Assembly: GCF_042662625.1 (NCBI RefSeq)
Contig: NZ_JBHSXH010000015.1
Coordinates: forward strand, 992,001 to 1,056,000
DNA length: 64,000 bases
Direction: 5' to 3'
Origin: Halopelagius fulvigenes
GTDB taxonomy: Archaea > Halobacteriota > Halobacteria > Halobacteriales > Haloferacaceae
In this document: in pieces, positions 7,151-15,859 of the stretch
Position numbering within the stretch: position 1 is the stretch's first letter
Layout: each line of letters opens with the position of its first letter
Translations under genes and position numbers: made by a program
The notes under the pieces: generated by a model
Database searches by the model: none
Seen by the model: the letters and a program-made list of their open reading frames with translations, nothing else
What the model was told of the DNA's origin: nothing

Positions 7151-8908
7151 ATGAGAAACGCGAAAATCGTCTGTACGCTGGGACCAGCGTCAGACGACCG
7201 AGCGACGATTCGGTCACTCGCCGACGCCGGGATGAGCGTCGGGCGCTTGAACGCCAGTCACGGGACGCCCGAACACCGCGCGGAGGTCATAGACCGCATC
7301 CGCGCGGTGGACGAGACGACGGAAGCGCCGTTGGCGGCGATGGTGGACCTACAGGGGCCGGAGGTTCGGACCGCCCCCCTCGACGAACCCATCCACCTCG
7401 AAACGGGATCGGAGGTACGGTTCGTCGAAGGCGACGACGCGACGCCCGAGGAAGTCGGGCTGTCGTACTCCATCGCCGCCGCGGAGGCGGGCGACACGAT
7501 TCTCCTCGACGACGGCCGCATCGAGGCGACGGTCGAACGGGTCGAAGACGCCGCCGTTATCGCCCGCATCGACTCCGGCGGCCAACTCAGCGGACGCAAG
7601 GGCGTGAACGTCCCCGGCGTGAGCCTCGACATCGACCTCATCACCGAGAGCGACCGCCGCGAGTTGGAAGTCGCCGCCGAGAAGGAGGCCGACTTCGTCG
7701 CCGCGTCGTTCGTCCGCACCGCCAACGACGTCTACACCATCAGCGACGAACTGGAGAACCTCGGCGCGGACATCCCCGTCGTCGCCAAGATAGAGCGCGC
7801 GGGGGCCGTCGAGAACTTAGACGAGATTATCGATGCGTCGTACGGCGTGATGGTCGCGCGCGGCGACTTGGGCGTCGAGATGCCGCTGGAGGACGTGCCC
7901 ATCATCCAAAAGCGCATTATCCGCAAGTGCCACGCGACGGGGACGCCCGTCATCACGGCGACGGAGATGCTCGACTCGATGGTCCACGCGCGGCGGCCCA
8001 CCCGCGCGGAGGCGTCCGACGTGGCCAACGCCGTCCTCGACGGGACGGACGCGGTGATGCTCTCGGGCGAGACGGCCATCGGCGACAACCCCGTCCGCGT
8101 CGTCGAGACGATGGACAGCATCGTGCGACAGGTGGAGGCGAGCCCCGAGTACGACGAGACGACGGAGGGGCACATCCCGACCGCCGAGGACAACTCGCGG
8201 ACGGAAGCGCTCGCTCGGTCCGCGCGCTACCTCGCCCGCGACATCGAGGCCAGCGCGATAGTCGCCGCCTCCGAGTCGGGGTACACCGCGCGGAAGACGG
8301 CGAAGTTCCGCCCCGCCGTTCCCGTCGTTGCCACGACGCCGAACGACCGCGTGCGCCGCCAACTCGCGCTCTCGTGGGGGATCATCCCGACGTACTCCGC
8401 GTACCGCGACGGCATCGACGAGATGATGGACGACGCCGTCGAAGCCGCACTCGACACGGACGTCGCCTCCTCGGGCGACACCATCGTCGTCCTCTCGGGG
8501 ATGATGACCGAACTGGAGGGGACGAACACGACGAACATGCTGAAGGTCCACGTCGCCGCGGAGGCCATCGCCACCGGGCGCAACGTCGTCGGCGGGCGCG
8601 TCGCCGGCCCCCTCGCGTTCGCCCCCGGCGGCGACCTGACGGACCTGCCGGAGGGCGCGATTCTCGCCCTGCCCGCGGACTTCGACGGCGAGTTCGAGGG
8701 CGACGCGAAGAAACTCGCCGGAATCGTGGACGCCCGGCCAGGCATGACGGGCTACCCCGCACTCGTCGCCCGCGAGATCGACATCCCGATGATATCGGGC
8801 GCGCCCATCCCCGAGAGCGTCACCCCGGGCACCGAAGTGACGCTTCACGCGGAACGCGGCGTCGTCTACGAGGGGAACGTCATCGAACACGGGAAGGGGC
8901 GGCGCTGA
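7151..8908 (+). CDS. pyk: Pyruvate kinase with extra C-terminal domain
   Basis: 585 aa. Catalyses phosphoenolpyruvate + ADP to pyruvate + ATP, the last step of glycolysis, in the cytoplasm. The N-terminus KIVCTLGPAS is diagnostic. The A/B barrel carries LNASHGT, the lysine of PVVAKIERA and the loop MVARGDLGVEMP. The allosteric C domain includes AIVAASESGYTARKTAKFRP. About 100 residues beyond the usual 470-480 (starting near VAGPLAFAPGG) resemble the PEP-utiliser 'swivel' domain seen in long Bacillus-type pyruvate kinases; its role there is stability or regulation. A TATA element at leaderless spacing supports the start. Confidence 0.95.
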   Translation: MRNAKIVCTLGPASDDRATIRSLADAGMSVGRLNASHGTPEHRAEVIDRIRAVDETTEAPLAAMVDLQGPEVRTAPLDEPIHLETGSEVRFVEGDDATPEEVGLSYSIAAAEAGDTILLDDGRIEATVERVEDAAVIARIDSGGQLSGRKGVNVPGVSLDIDLITESDRRELEVAAEKEADFVAASFVRTANDVYTISDELENLGADIPVVAKIERAGAVENLDEIIDASYGVMVARGDLGVEMPLEDVPIIQKRIIRKCHATGTPVITATEMLDSMVHARRPTRAEASDVANAVLDGTDAVMLSGETAIGDNPVRVVETMDSIVRQVEASPEYDETTEGHIPTAEDNSRTEALARSARYLARDIEASAIVAASESGYTARKTAKFRPAVPVVATTPNDRVRRQLALSWGIIPTYSAYRDGIDEMMDDAVEAALDTDVASSGDTIVVLSGMMTELEGTNTTNMLKVHVAAEAIATGRNVVGGRVAGPLAFAPGGDLTDLPEGAILALPADFDGEFEGDAKKLAGIVDARPGMTGYPALVAREIDIPMISGAPIPESVTPGTEVTLHAERGVVYEGNVIEHGKGRR

Positions 8909-8986
8909 CGGACGCCGACCCGCGCGCGGATCGACCGCCCCTCCGTGTCGGTAGGCATTTCCCGACCCGTCTCCTACCGTCCGACG

Positions 8987-9262
8987 ATGGACCGACCCGA
9001 CGACACTGAATCCGCCCGCGAGGGGCGGACTCCCTCGAACCGGGCGCAGTCCGACGAGGACGAGGCCGCGCGGACGGCCGAGGAGGGGGCGACGCCCACC
9101 GAGGGGACCGCCGGCCTGTTCTGGTCCGAGGACGACGACGCGGAGACGCCCGAACTCGAACCGCTCGAACCCGGGCGGCCGTCGCCCGAGAACGTCCTGT
9201 TCGTCGTCCTCGGCGCACTCGGCACCGTCGCCCTCGTCCTGACCGCCGTCTCGCCGCTCTGA
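8987..9262 (+). CDS. Small C-tail-anchored membrane protein
   Basis: 91 aa. About 68 residues of acidic, probably disordered sequence (rich in D, E, S, T, P) are followed by one hydrophobic helix at about 69-89 (VLFVVLGALGTVALVLTAV) and only two more residues. This is a tail-anchored or single-span topology. Haloarchaeal genomes carry many such proteins (I think this type is called DUF7312, from memory). Function unknown. It lies downstream of pyk in the same direction, 78 bases away. Confidence 0.6.
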   Translation: MDRPDDTESAREGRTPSNRAQSDEDEAARTAEEGATPTEGTAGLFWSEDDDAETPELEPLEPGRPSPENVLFVVLGALGTVALVLTAVSPL

Positions 9263-9404
9263 GGCGCGGACGGCCGACACGGGACCCGAGGGCGTCGAAG
9301 CGGCCGAATCCGGGCCGTTGGATTATCAATTCTGAGTACCCGACCGTAGTCTTTTATGGGTGATGCCGGGTAGAGGTGCGTAACGTCCCGCGCCGGGCAT
9401 TCCG

Positions 9405-11284
9405 ATGAGACGCACACACATACTCGCGACGGTGGTGGCGACGATACTCGTCGTCGCCGCGGTTCCCGTCCCAGCAGACGCCCTCACGACAGCCCCCGGT
9501 TCGAACGACGCCGTCGCGTTCGACGTTGACGAGACGCAGAGCGTCTCGTCCGCCAACCAGAACGCTTTGCGTTCTGGTGACGTCGCAGAACACGGTTCTG
9601 CGGGCAGTGAGACGCAGTCTCGAAACGTTGCCGACGCCTCCGGTTCGTTTCCGGGTGGCAACGTGACGGTCACTCGCGGCGATAGAGTGACGTTCACCGT
9701 CAGTCACTCCGGCCCCGCGAACGTGACCATCGGCGGCCCGGACTACGGCTATCACCTCCGAATTCACCTCGGCGGGTCCGGTACCGACGAGGTTTCCATC
9801 GACACGTACGCGACGACGAGCGCCGACCCCGACACGTACGTCACGGGCGGCGACGCCACGTTGGTCGGACCGAGCGGAGGCCTCGACGAACCGCTCGAAC
9901 CCGGCGATTACCTCGTGCGCGTCGACGTGGCCGGCGTCGAACGTGACATCGCGACACTGACGGTCGAACCGCGCGGAGGGATGAGCGCTCAGACGTTCGT
10001 CGCCCCCGGCGAGTTCGACCCGAACTCCGTGAACGCGGGCAACGACGGGAACGCCAACGTCGGCCCCCTCACCGGCGTGGCGTCCGCGAGGGGAACCGTC
10101 GCCAAGGGCGACTACGCGGTGGTGAAAATCGAAGAGAGCGGATTGGAGACGGCGCTCAACGCCAGCGACCTGAGCGGCGGTGAGGCGGCCAACGGCGTGA
10201 AACTGACCTTCACGCAGACGGCCCCCGGCCCGAACCGCGACCCCACCACCTACCTCGCGCACGGAACGACCGACGGAGCGAAAGAAGCGAACGTGACCGT
10301 CTACCCGGCCTTCGGGAGCGACCACGTGTACGTCGTCTGGGACACCTCGAACGTCTCCCTCTCGCGGCAGTCCGAGCGGAACCGATACGAGGCCCGTCTG
10401 ACCCTGACCGAGGGGAACTCGCTGGTGGACGAGGAGACGGTGGTGGCAGCGACGCCCGTCCGGTTGGTCCGTCAGACGGTGAGTCTCTCCCCCGAGACGG
10501 ACCACGTCCACCTCCCGTGGGAGAACGACACGTACGTCGTCTCCGGGCGGACGAACCGCGCGCCGAACACGACGCTCGAAGTTCGGATCCGGTCGCCCGA
10601 CCCGAACGCCTTCCTCCAGATTCGCCCGATGACGGTGGACGGAGACGGGCGGTTCAGGGCGTCGTTCGACCTCGGTGACGTCTCCCGCGGCGCGAACGCG
10701 ACGATGTGGGTGCGCGACCACTACTTGGAGACGATGCAGGAGGTGGCGATAGTCGCCCCCGACCCGAGCGTCACCATCGACGACCAGGACCCCGGCGACG
10801 ACCCCGAACTGACCGTCGCGCGCGCCGAAGTCCCCGAGGGCGGGTTCGTCAGACTCGTAGACGAGGGGGGAACCGCCGTGGGGCGGTCGAACTACCTCGA
10901 ACCGGGCCGCCACGAGAACGTCTCGGCGTCGCTTTCGATGCCCCTGTACGACTCTCAGACGATACGCGCCGAACTCGTCGCCGACCGGACGGCGACGAGG
11001 CGTACGACGCCGGGAACGACACTGCGTACCTCCGAAACGGCTCCGCGGTGAACGACACCGCGTACGTCGAGTTCCCCGCGGCGCCGACGGAGACCGCGAC
11101 GCCGACGCCGGAACCGACGGCGACGCCGACGCCGGAACCGACGACGACGCGGTACCCGATTCTGACGGAGACGCCGTTGGACCCCTCGGAGGCGTCGAAG
11201 TCGAGCATCCCGCTTCCGATACCCGTGACCCTCACCGCGCTTCTCGCGGCGGCACTCCTCCTCGCCCGACGGAGGGAGAACTGA
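9405..11284 (+). pseudogene. Cell-surface (S-layer-like, BGTF-type) protein, frameshifted near its C-terminus
   Basis: Reads in one frame from ATG 9405 (signal peptide residues about 1-26, MRRTHILATVV...PADA) through a Thr/Asp-rich, N-glycosylation-rich exterior region, then runs into a stop at 11051. The expected end is in the next frame: acidic sequence DGDEAYDAGNDTAYL, two 24-base copies coding ATPTPEPT (from about 11096), a membrane helix and the basic tail RRREN, stopping at 11284. Inserting one G near 10986-10988 restores a single 626-aa protein. The intact form matches haloarchaeal surface glycoproteins with a wall-spanning PT-rich stretch and membrane anchor; no PGF archaeosortase motif is seen. 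Either a recent mutation or a sequencing error. Confidence 0.75.
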
Positions 11285-11381
11285 TGACCGTGTTTCAGCC
11301 CGCACCTACCACCCCGACGCGTCGAACCGACCCCGCCGAGACGACACCGCACGCCCCGCCGCGGAGCGGAGGTGACGGGCG

Positions 11382-12512
11382 GTGATTCCCGAGTTGGAAC
11401 CGGAGGACTTCGTGTCGTTCCTCGGCGACCTCTGGGGCGAACGCGGGTGGGAGACGACGGTGCAGGAGCGAGCGAACGGGACGTACTTCATCATCGGCGA
11501 ACGCGGCGACGGCAGGCGGGGCGTCCTGTTCGTCTTCCCGACGACCGAGTCGCACGTCTCCGGTCAGCACCTCCGCCGGTTCGTGACGCTCTGCGGGAAG
11601 AAGGGCGTGGACGTGGCCGTCGTCGCCACCCAAGGCGCGTACGCCGACGAGGCGCGGAAGATAGCCGACGCGAAGGGTATCCACCTCCTCGATCGGACCA
11701 CGCTCGAAGGGACCGTCGAGGAGGGCGGCTTCCACCACGTCCTCCGGAAGTACACCGGCGGCGGTCCGTTGGACCCGATTCTCGCGAAACTCAGGGCGCT
11801 CGGACTCCCCGTCCCCGAGACGCTCCCCTTCGACCTGCCGTTCGACCCGGCCGAGTTGCAGGCGCGGATCCGGAGCAGACTCGGCGGCTACAGCGACGGA
11901 ACCGACGACTCGAACGCCGACGGGCCGCCCCCGGACGGCGAGGGAGACGGCGGCGGCGGCGGGCGATTCGACGCGCTTCCGGTGTCGCCGCGGACGCTCC
12001 TCCCCGTCGTCGTCGCGGTGGTGCTGTTGGTCGTCGCCGGGTCGGCCACGGGAGCGCTCACCGTCCCCGGGATGGGCAGCGGCGGGGGGGACACGGCGGT
12101 GTCCGCCGTCTCGACCGCCGGCGCGAACGCCGCCCTCGACGTCCGCTGGAACGCCGAGACGACCGACAGTGTCACGATAAACGGGACGACGTACGACGCG
12201 CCGGAGAACGAGACGTTCGTCGTCGTCCGGATGAACGTGACGAGTCTCTCGGAGTCGCCGGAGCAGCTGTCCCAAGCGCAGTTGGCGCTGGAGGTGGCGG
12301 GCGACCGGTACGGTTACCAACCGCTCCGGAACAGCACCGGGTTCCCGTCGGCGGGCCTGTTCGCGCCGGGCGAGTCGCGGGAGGTGTGGACGGTGTTCTC
12401 CGTCCCCGCCGACGCCGAGAGCGGGACGCTCCTCGTCCGGTCGGGCGAGGACGTTCCGGGCGTGAAGTTCACGAGAGACACCGCCATCTCCGCGGAAGCG
12501 ACCGAACTCTGA
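11382..12512 (+). CDS. Restriction-endonuclease-fold protein fused to a membrane helix and exterior domain
   Basis: 376 aa from a GTG start, six bases after a strong GGAGGTGA (11368-11375). Residues 1-115 resemble an Mrr-type endonuclease domain: helical start PEDFVSFLGDLWGERGWE, then the late signature VAVVATQGAYADEARKIADA...HLLDR. However, the central strand that should carry the Asp/Glu-x-Lys catalytic residues reads RRGVLFVFPTT, so nuclease activity is doubtful. A Gly/Asp linker leads to one membrane helix (about 205-224). The remaining 150 residues are a beta-rich outer domain reminiscent of DUF4352 (NETFVVVRMNVTSL). The fold may serve as an inside sensor. It lies next to the frameshifted surface-protein gene. 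Confidence 0.65.
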   Translation: MIPELEPEDFVSFLGDLWGERGWETTVQERANGTYFIIGERGDGRRGVLFVFPTTESHVSGQHLRRFVTLCGKKGVDVAVVATQGAYADEARKIADAKGIHLLDRTTLEGTVEEGGFHHVLRKYTGGGPLDPILAKLRALGLPVPETLPFDLPFDPAELQARIRSRLGGYSDGTDDSNADGPPPDGEGDGGGGGRFDALPVSPRTLLPVVVAVVLLVVAGSATGALTVPGMGSGGGDTAVSAVSTAGANAALDVRWNAETTDSVTINGTTYDAPENETFVVVRMNVTSLSESPEQLSQAQLALEVAGDRYGYQPLRNSTGFPSAGLFAPGESREVWTVFSVPADAESGTLLVRSGEDVPGVKFTRDTAISAEATEL

Positions 12513-12592
12513 CGGATGGGTCGGCCGCGCCGCCGGATGAAATTCGGCGATGGCGTGACAATCCTTAATCGGGAGCGTTCCATAGGTCCGCT

Positions 12593-13174
12593 ATGCTCGG
12601 GTCGTCGCTCTCGCCGTTGCAGCTCTCCATCGGGCCGGAGGCGTTGCCGCTTCTCCTCGTCACGGCCGGACTCGGACTCACCCTCGCCGAGGCCCTCGCG
12701 CCGGGCGCGCACTTCATCGTCCTCGGCATCGCCCTCCTCGCGGCCGGACTCGTGGGACTCGTCATTCCGTTCGCCGGACCCATCGTCCTCGGCCTCCTCG
12801 TCCTCGTCTTCGGCGCGTTGGCGCTGTACGGCTACCGCGAACTGGACATCTACGGCGGGAAGGGGACGGGCCGAACGTCGGACTCCACGTCGCTCCGCGG
12901 GAAGACCGGTCGCGTGACCGAACGCGTGACGCCGACGGGCGGCGAGATAAAGCTGCTCGACGGCGGCGGCTTCAACCCCTACTACGCCGCGCGGTCCGTG
13001 AGCGGAGAGATGGCCGAGGGGACGGAGGTCATCATCGTCGACCCCGGCGGGGGCAACGTGGTGACGGTCGAATCGCTCGAGGCGCCGCAGGACGAGATAG
13101 ACCGCGAACTCGCGCGGGGGCGCGCCCGCACCGAACGCGACGCAGGCGTCGAGTCGGAGACCGAACGCACCTGA
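12593..13174 (+). CDS. NfeD-family membrane protein
   Basis: 193 aa. Three or four hydrophobic stretches (about residues 18-32, 38-60, 62-80) precede a C-terminal OB-fold of about 65 residues (LRGKTGRVTERVTPTGGEIKL...TEVIIVDPGGG), the classic short NfeD layout. NfeD proteins pair with stomatin-type SPFH proteins in membrane microdomains, and the SPFH gene follows 115 bases downstream. A CCTTAATC box about 25 bases before the ATG suggests its own leaderless promoter. The charged tail after residue 165 is probably cytosolic. Confidence 0.85.
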   Translation: MLGSSLSPLQLSIGPEALPLLLVTAGLGLTLAEALAPGAHFIVLGIALLAAGLVGLVIPFAGPIVLGLLVLVFGALALYGYRELDIYGGKGTGRTSDSTSLRGKTGRVTERVTPTGGEIKLLDGGGFNPYYAARSVSGEMAEGTEVIIVDPGGGNVVTVESLEAPQDEIDRELARGRARTERDAGVESETERT

Positions 13175-13289
13175 ACGCGGCCGAACGACCCGACCCGGCC
13201 GGCCCGTCGGCGGATTCGGTCGCGTCGCTCGGTTCGCTCGTCATTGTCTCGGGCTAACACTTATCCGCACAACTCACCAACCCCCGGGT

Positions 13290-14528
13290 ATGGTAGTGGA
13301 CCCCGTAGCACTCCAACTCGGCCTCGGTTTCGGATCGTTCGCCGTCGGACTGTTAGTCCTCCTTCTCGCGGTCGTCACCGTCTACCAGATGGTGGAGATC
13401 GTCGACGCCTACGAGAAGAAGGCGCTGACCGTGTTCGGCGAGTACCGGAAGCTGCTCGAACCGGGTATCAACTTCATCCCGCCGTTCGTCTCGCGGACGT
13501 ACGCCTTCGACATGCGGACGCAGACGCTCGACGTCCCCCGGCAGGAGGCCATCACGCGGGACAACTCGCCGGTCACCGCCGACGCCGTCGTCTACATTAA
13601 GGTGATGGACGCGAAGAAGGCGTTCCTCGAAGTCGACGACTACAAGAAGGCCGTGTCGAACCTCGCGCAGACGACGCTCCGCGCCGTGCTGGGCGACATG
13701 GAGCTCGACGACACGCTGAACAAGCGACAGGAGATAAACGCGCGCATCCGCAAGGAACTCGACGAACCCACGGACGAGTGGGGCGTCCGCGTCGAGAGCG
13801 TCGAAGTCCGCGAGGTCAACCCCTCCCAGGACGTCCAGCAGGCGATGGAGCAACAGACCTCCGCGGAACGCCGCCGCCGCGCGATGATCCTCGAAGCGCA
13901 GGGTGAACGTCGCTCCGCCGTCGAGACGGCCGAGGGTGAGAAGCAGTCGAACATCATCCGCGCGCAGGGTGAAAAGCAGAGCCAGATCCTCGAAGCGCAG
14001 GGTGACGCCATCTCGACGGTCCTCCGCGCGAAGTCCGCCGAGTCGATGGGCGAACGCGCCATCATCGAGAAGGGCATGGAGACGCTCGAAACCATCGGGC
14101 AGGGCGAGTCCACGACGTTCGTCCTCCCGCAGGAGCTCACTTCGCTCCTCGGCCGCTACGGCCGCCAGCTCTCCAACAGCGACGTGCAGGAACAGGCCGG
14201 CCTCGACAGCCTCGACTTCGACGCCGAGACGCGGGAGCTCATCGGCCTAGACGACATTGAGGAGATTCTCGGCCAGATAGACGAAGCCGCCGAGATGGAC
14301 GTCGAAGAGCTCGAACAGGAGGCGCAGGCCATCAAGGAGGGGGCCGACCCCGACATCAAGAGCGCCGACGAGATAATCACGGAGGCGGACACGGAGGACA
14401 AAGCGAACATCCGCGACTCCGACGAGGTCGTAGACGACGGTGCCGGCGGCGCGGCCGCCGCCGGGGGAACGTCGGCGGACGGCCCCCCCTCCGACGAGGA
14501 CGCGGAGGTCGAACGAGAGGTCGAATAG
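13290..14528 (+). CDS. SPFH/Band 7 (stomatin/prohibitin-like) protein
   Basis: 412 aa. One N-terminal membrane helix (about 10-33) leads into a full Band 7 domain: EKKALTVFGEYRKLLEPG, MRTQTLDVPRQE, ITRDNSPVTADAVVYIKV and GDMELDDTLNKRQEIN. A long charged coiled coil follows, with repeated 'EAQGE / AEGEKQS / AQGEKQS' heptads (about 205-260). The acidic Gly/Ala tail is low complexity. Stomatins oligomerise under the membrane and partner with NfeD, encoded just upstream. A TTATC box near 13261-13265 gives leaderless spacing, so the gene may also be transcribed alone. Confidence 0.9.
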   Translation: MVVDPVALQLGLGFGSFAVGLLVLLLAVVTVYQMVEIVDAYEKKALTVFGEYRKLLEPGINFIPPFVSRTYAFDMRTQTLDVPRQEAITRDNSPVTADAVVYIKVMDAKKAFLEVDDYKKAVSNLAQTTLRAVLGDMELDDTLNKRQEINARIRKELDEPTDEWGVRVESVEVREVNPSQDVQQAMEQQTSAERRRRAMILEAQGERRSAVETAEGEKQSNIIRAQGEKQSQILEAQGDAISTVLRAKSAESMGERAIIEKGMETLETIGQGESTTFVLPQELTSLLGRYGRQLSNSDVQEQAGLDSLDFDAETRELIGLDDIEEILGQIDEAAEMDVEELEQEAQAIKEGADPDIKSADEIITEADTEDKANIRDSDEVVDDGAGGAAAAGGTSADGPPSDEDAEVEREVE

Positions 14529-14622
14529 GAAAGAAAGTCTCGGAATCGTACGTATTAACGCCTCACTACAAAATGGAGCGAAGCGCTTTTGCACTCGACC
14601 TCCCGTATTTGAGGTAGTACCG

Positions 14623-15246
14623 ATGGCAGACAACGGGGTAGACGAGGAAAAACGGGCCACGCTGCGGCGATTCGCCGCGCTCGGGGCCGCAACGCCGCTC
14701 GTGGGGTTCGGAGACGACGAGAGCGAGACCGAATCCGGCGAAACCGGAAGCGACGCGCGCGACGCGATCGTGGGGTACGTGGCCGCGACGCCGGGGGCGC
14801 ACTTCTCGAAGATACGCGACGACCTGAAACTGGGGACGGGGGAGACGCAGTACCACCTCCGGCACCTCCTGGAGGAGGGCGTCGTGGAGTCGCGCCGCGA
14901 CGGTGACTACAAGCGGTTCTTCCCGACGGACCGGTTCGAAGAGTTCGAGCAGGTGTCGCTCGGCTACCTGCGCCGTTCGACGCCGCGCGGGATGCTCGTC
15001 GAACTGCTCCGTGACCCGGAGGCGACCGGGTCCGACCTCGCGGGCCGACTCGACGTGTCGCGTGCGACGGTGAGCACGTACGCGCGGGAGCTCGACGAGG
15101 CGGGACTGCTCTCGCGAGAGGACGGCTACGCCGTGCGCCGCCCGGAGACGGTCATCACGCTGTTGATCCGCTACGCGGACTCGTTCGGGCCCGACGCCGC
15201 CGCGTTCGCCGACGACGCCTCGCGGTTCATCCGCTTCGACCCGTAA
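14623..15246 (+). CDS. Two-domain winged-helix transcriptional regulator
   Basis: 207 aa. After an acidic N-terminus, residues about 46-105 form a winged helix (IVGYVAATPGAHFSKIRDDL, then GETQYHLRHLLEEG and the wing RRDGDYKRFFPTD). A second HTH spans about 123-180 (GSDLAGRLDVSRATVSTYAREL). This tandem arrangement is common in haloarchaeal DNA-binding regulators. A short hydrophobic patch near residues 14-27 (LRRFAALGAATPLVGF) is odd for a soluble factor and might touch the membrane. It ends convergent with the DUF7123-like gene. Target unknown. Confidence 0.75.
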   Translation: MADNGVDEEKRATLRRFAALGAATPLVGFGDDESETESGETGSDARDAIVGYVAATPGAHFSKIRDDLKLGTGETQYHLRHLLEEGVVESRRDGDYKRFFPTDRFEEFEQVSLGYLRRSTPRGMLVELLRDPEATGSDLAGRLDVSRATVSTYARELDEAGLLSREDGYAVRRPETVITLLIRYADSFGPDAAAFADDASRFIRFDP

Positions 15247-15318
15247 GCGTCGTCGCGGTTGCGGCGTCGCTGTCGGCGATACCTTCTCGAAAAACGAGCG
15301 TCACCGAGAGCGACGACG

Positions 15319-15335
15319 CCGCCGAACGTCGGCGG
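15319..15335. terminator. Hairpin in a convergent gap
   Basis: CCGCCGA (15319-15325) pairs exactly with TCGGCGG (15329-15335) around an ACG triloop, inside the 141-base gap between two convergent stop codons (15246 and 15388). Candidate transcription boundary or RNA-processing structure. Confidence 0.35.
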
Positions 15336-15387
15336 TGCGTCCGCGTCTCGTCGTCCTGTCGCGGTGGTACGGTCAGTTAACGTGGGC

Positions 15388-15630
15388 TTAGACGGTCACT
15401 TTCCACGTCGTGCCCGAGGAGTAGCCCCACTTCTCGACGGTCACGTCGTACTCGTCCGACAGGAGCGCTCGCATGTTGGCCCCGACTTCCTTCGCCGAGA
15501 GACCGAGATCCTCCGCGATGAGACGGGACTTGAAGTACATCTGGTCGGGCGCGTTCGATTCGAGGTAGTTGAGGATGCGACGCTGTTTCTCGCTGAGGTC
15601 GGTCGTCGCGGCGGAGGCGGTGGTGCTCAT
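15388..15630 (-). CDS. Small helix-turn-helix protein (DUF7123-like)
   Basis: 80 aa. The core reads LSEKQRRILNYLE, then KSRLIAEDLGLSAKEVGANMRALL, a winged helix-turn-helix, and ends with a beta-wing EKWGYSSGTTWKVTV. This is a haloarchaeal family I associate with DUF7123 (from memory). Such small proteins probably bind DNA. It is divergent from the AglD-like gene, with a 229-base shared upstream region; whether it regulates that gene is not known. Confidence 0.7.
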   Translation of the reverse strand: MSTTASAATTDLSEKQRRILNYLESNAPDQMYFKSRLIAEDLGLSAKEVGANMRALLSDEYDVTVEKWGYSSGTTWKVTV

Positions 15631-15859
15631 ACTACACGAAAGGCGACAATGGGGTATGAGGGGTTTGGTACGAGCGCTTAACACGCCGTCGTCGTGCGGT
15701 TTTCTCCCCCCGACCCCCCCGCCCGCTGGGGCGACAGTCCGTTGCAGGTACAGTCGTCTAACAGTACCATAATCTAGACTATCAGGCGCTCAGGGTGCGT
15801 TTGACGGCCAAATACGAAGACAGAAAATTCATACCTGCGGGCCGCCCACGAGGAATACA

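Noticed and set aside
11096..11143. Tandem 24-base repeats as a possible CRISPR-like or VNTR array
   Set aside because: They encode two in-frame ATPTPEPT units of a wall-spanning linker.
14568..14593. Imperfect hairpin CAAAA...TTTTG before the tandem-HTH gene
   Set aside because: Has a three-base bulge and only a four-base core stem, so a chance match is likely.
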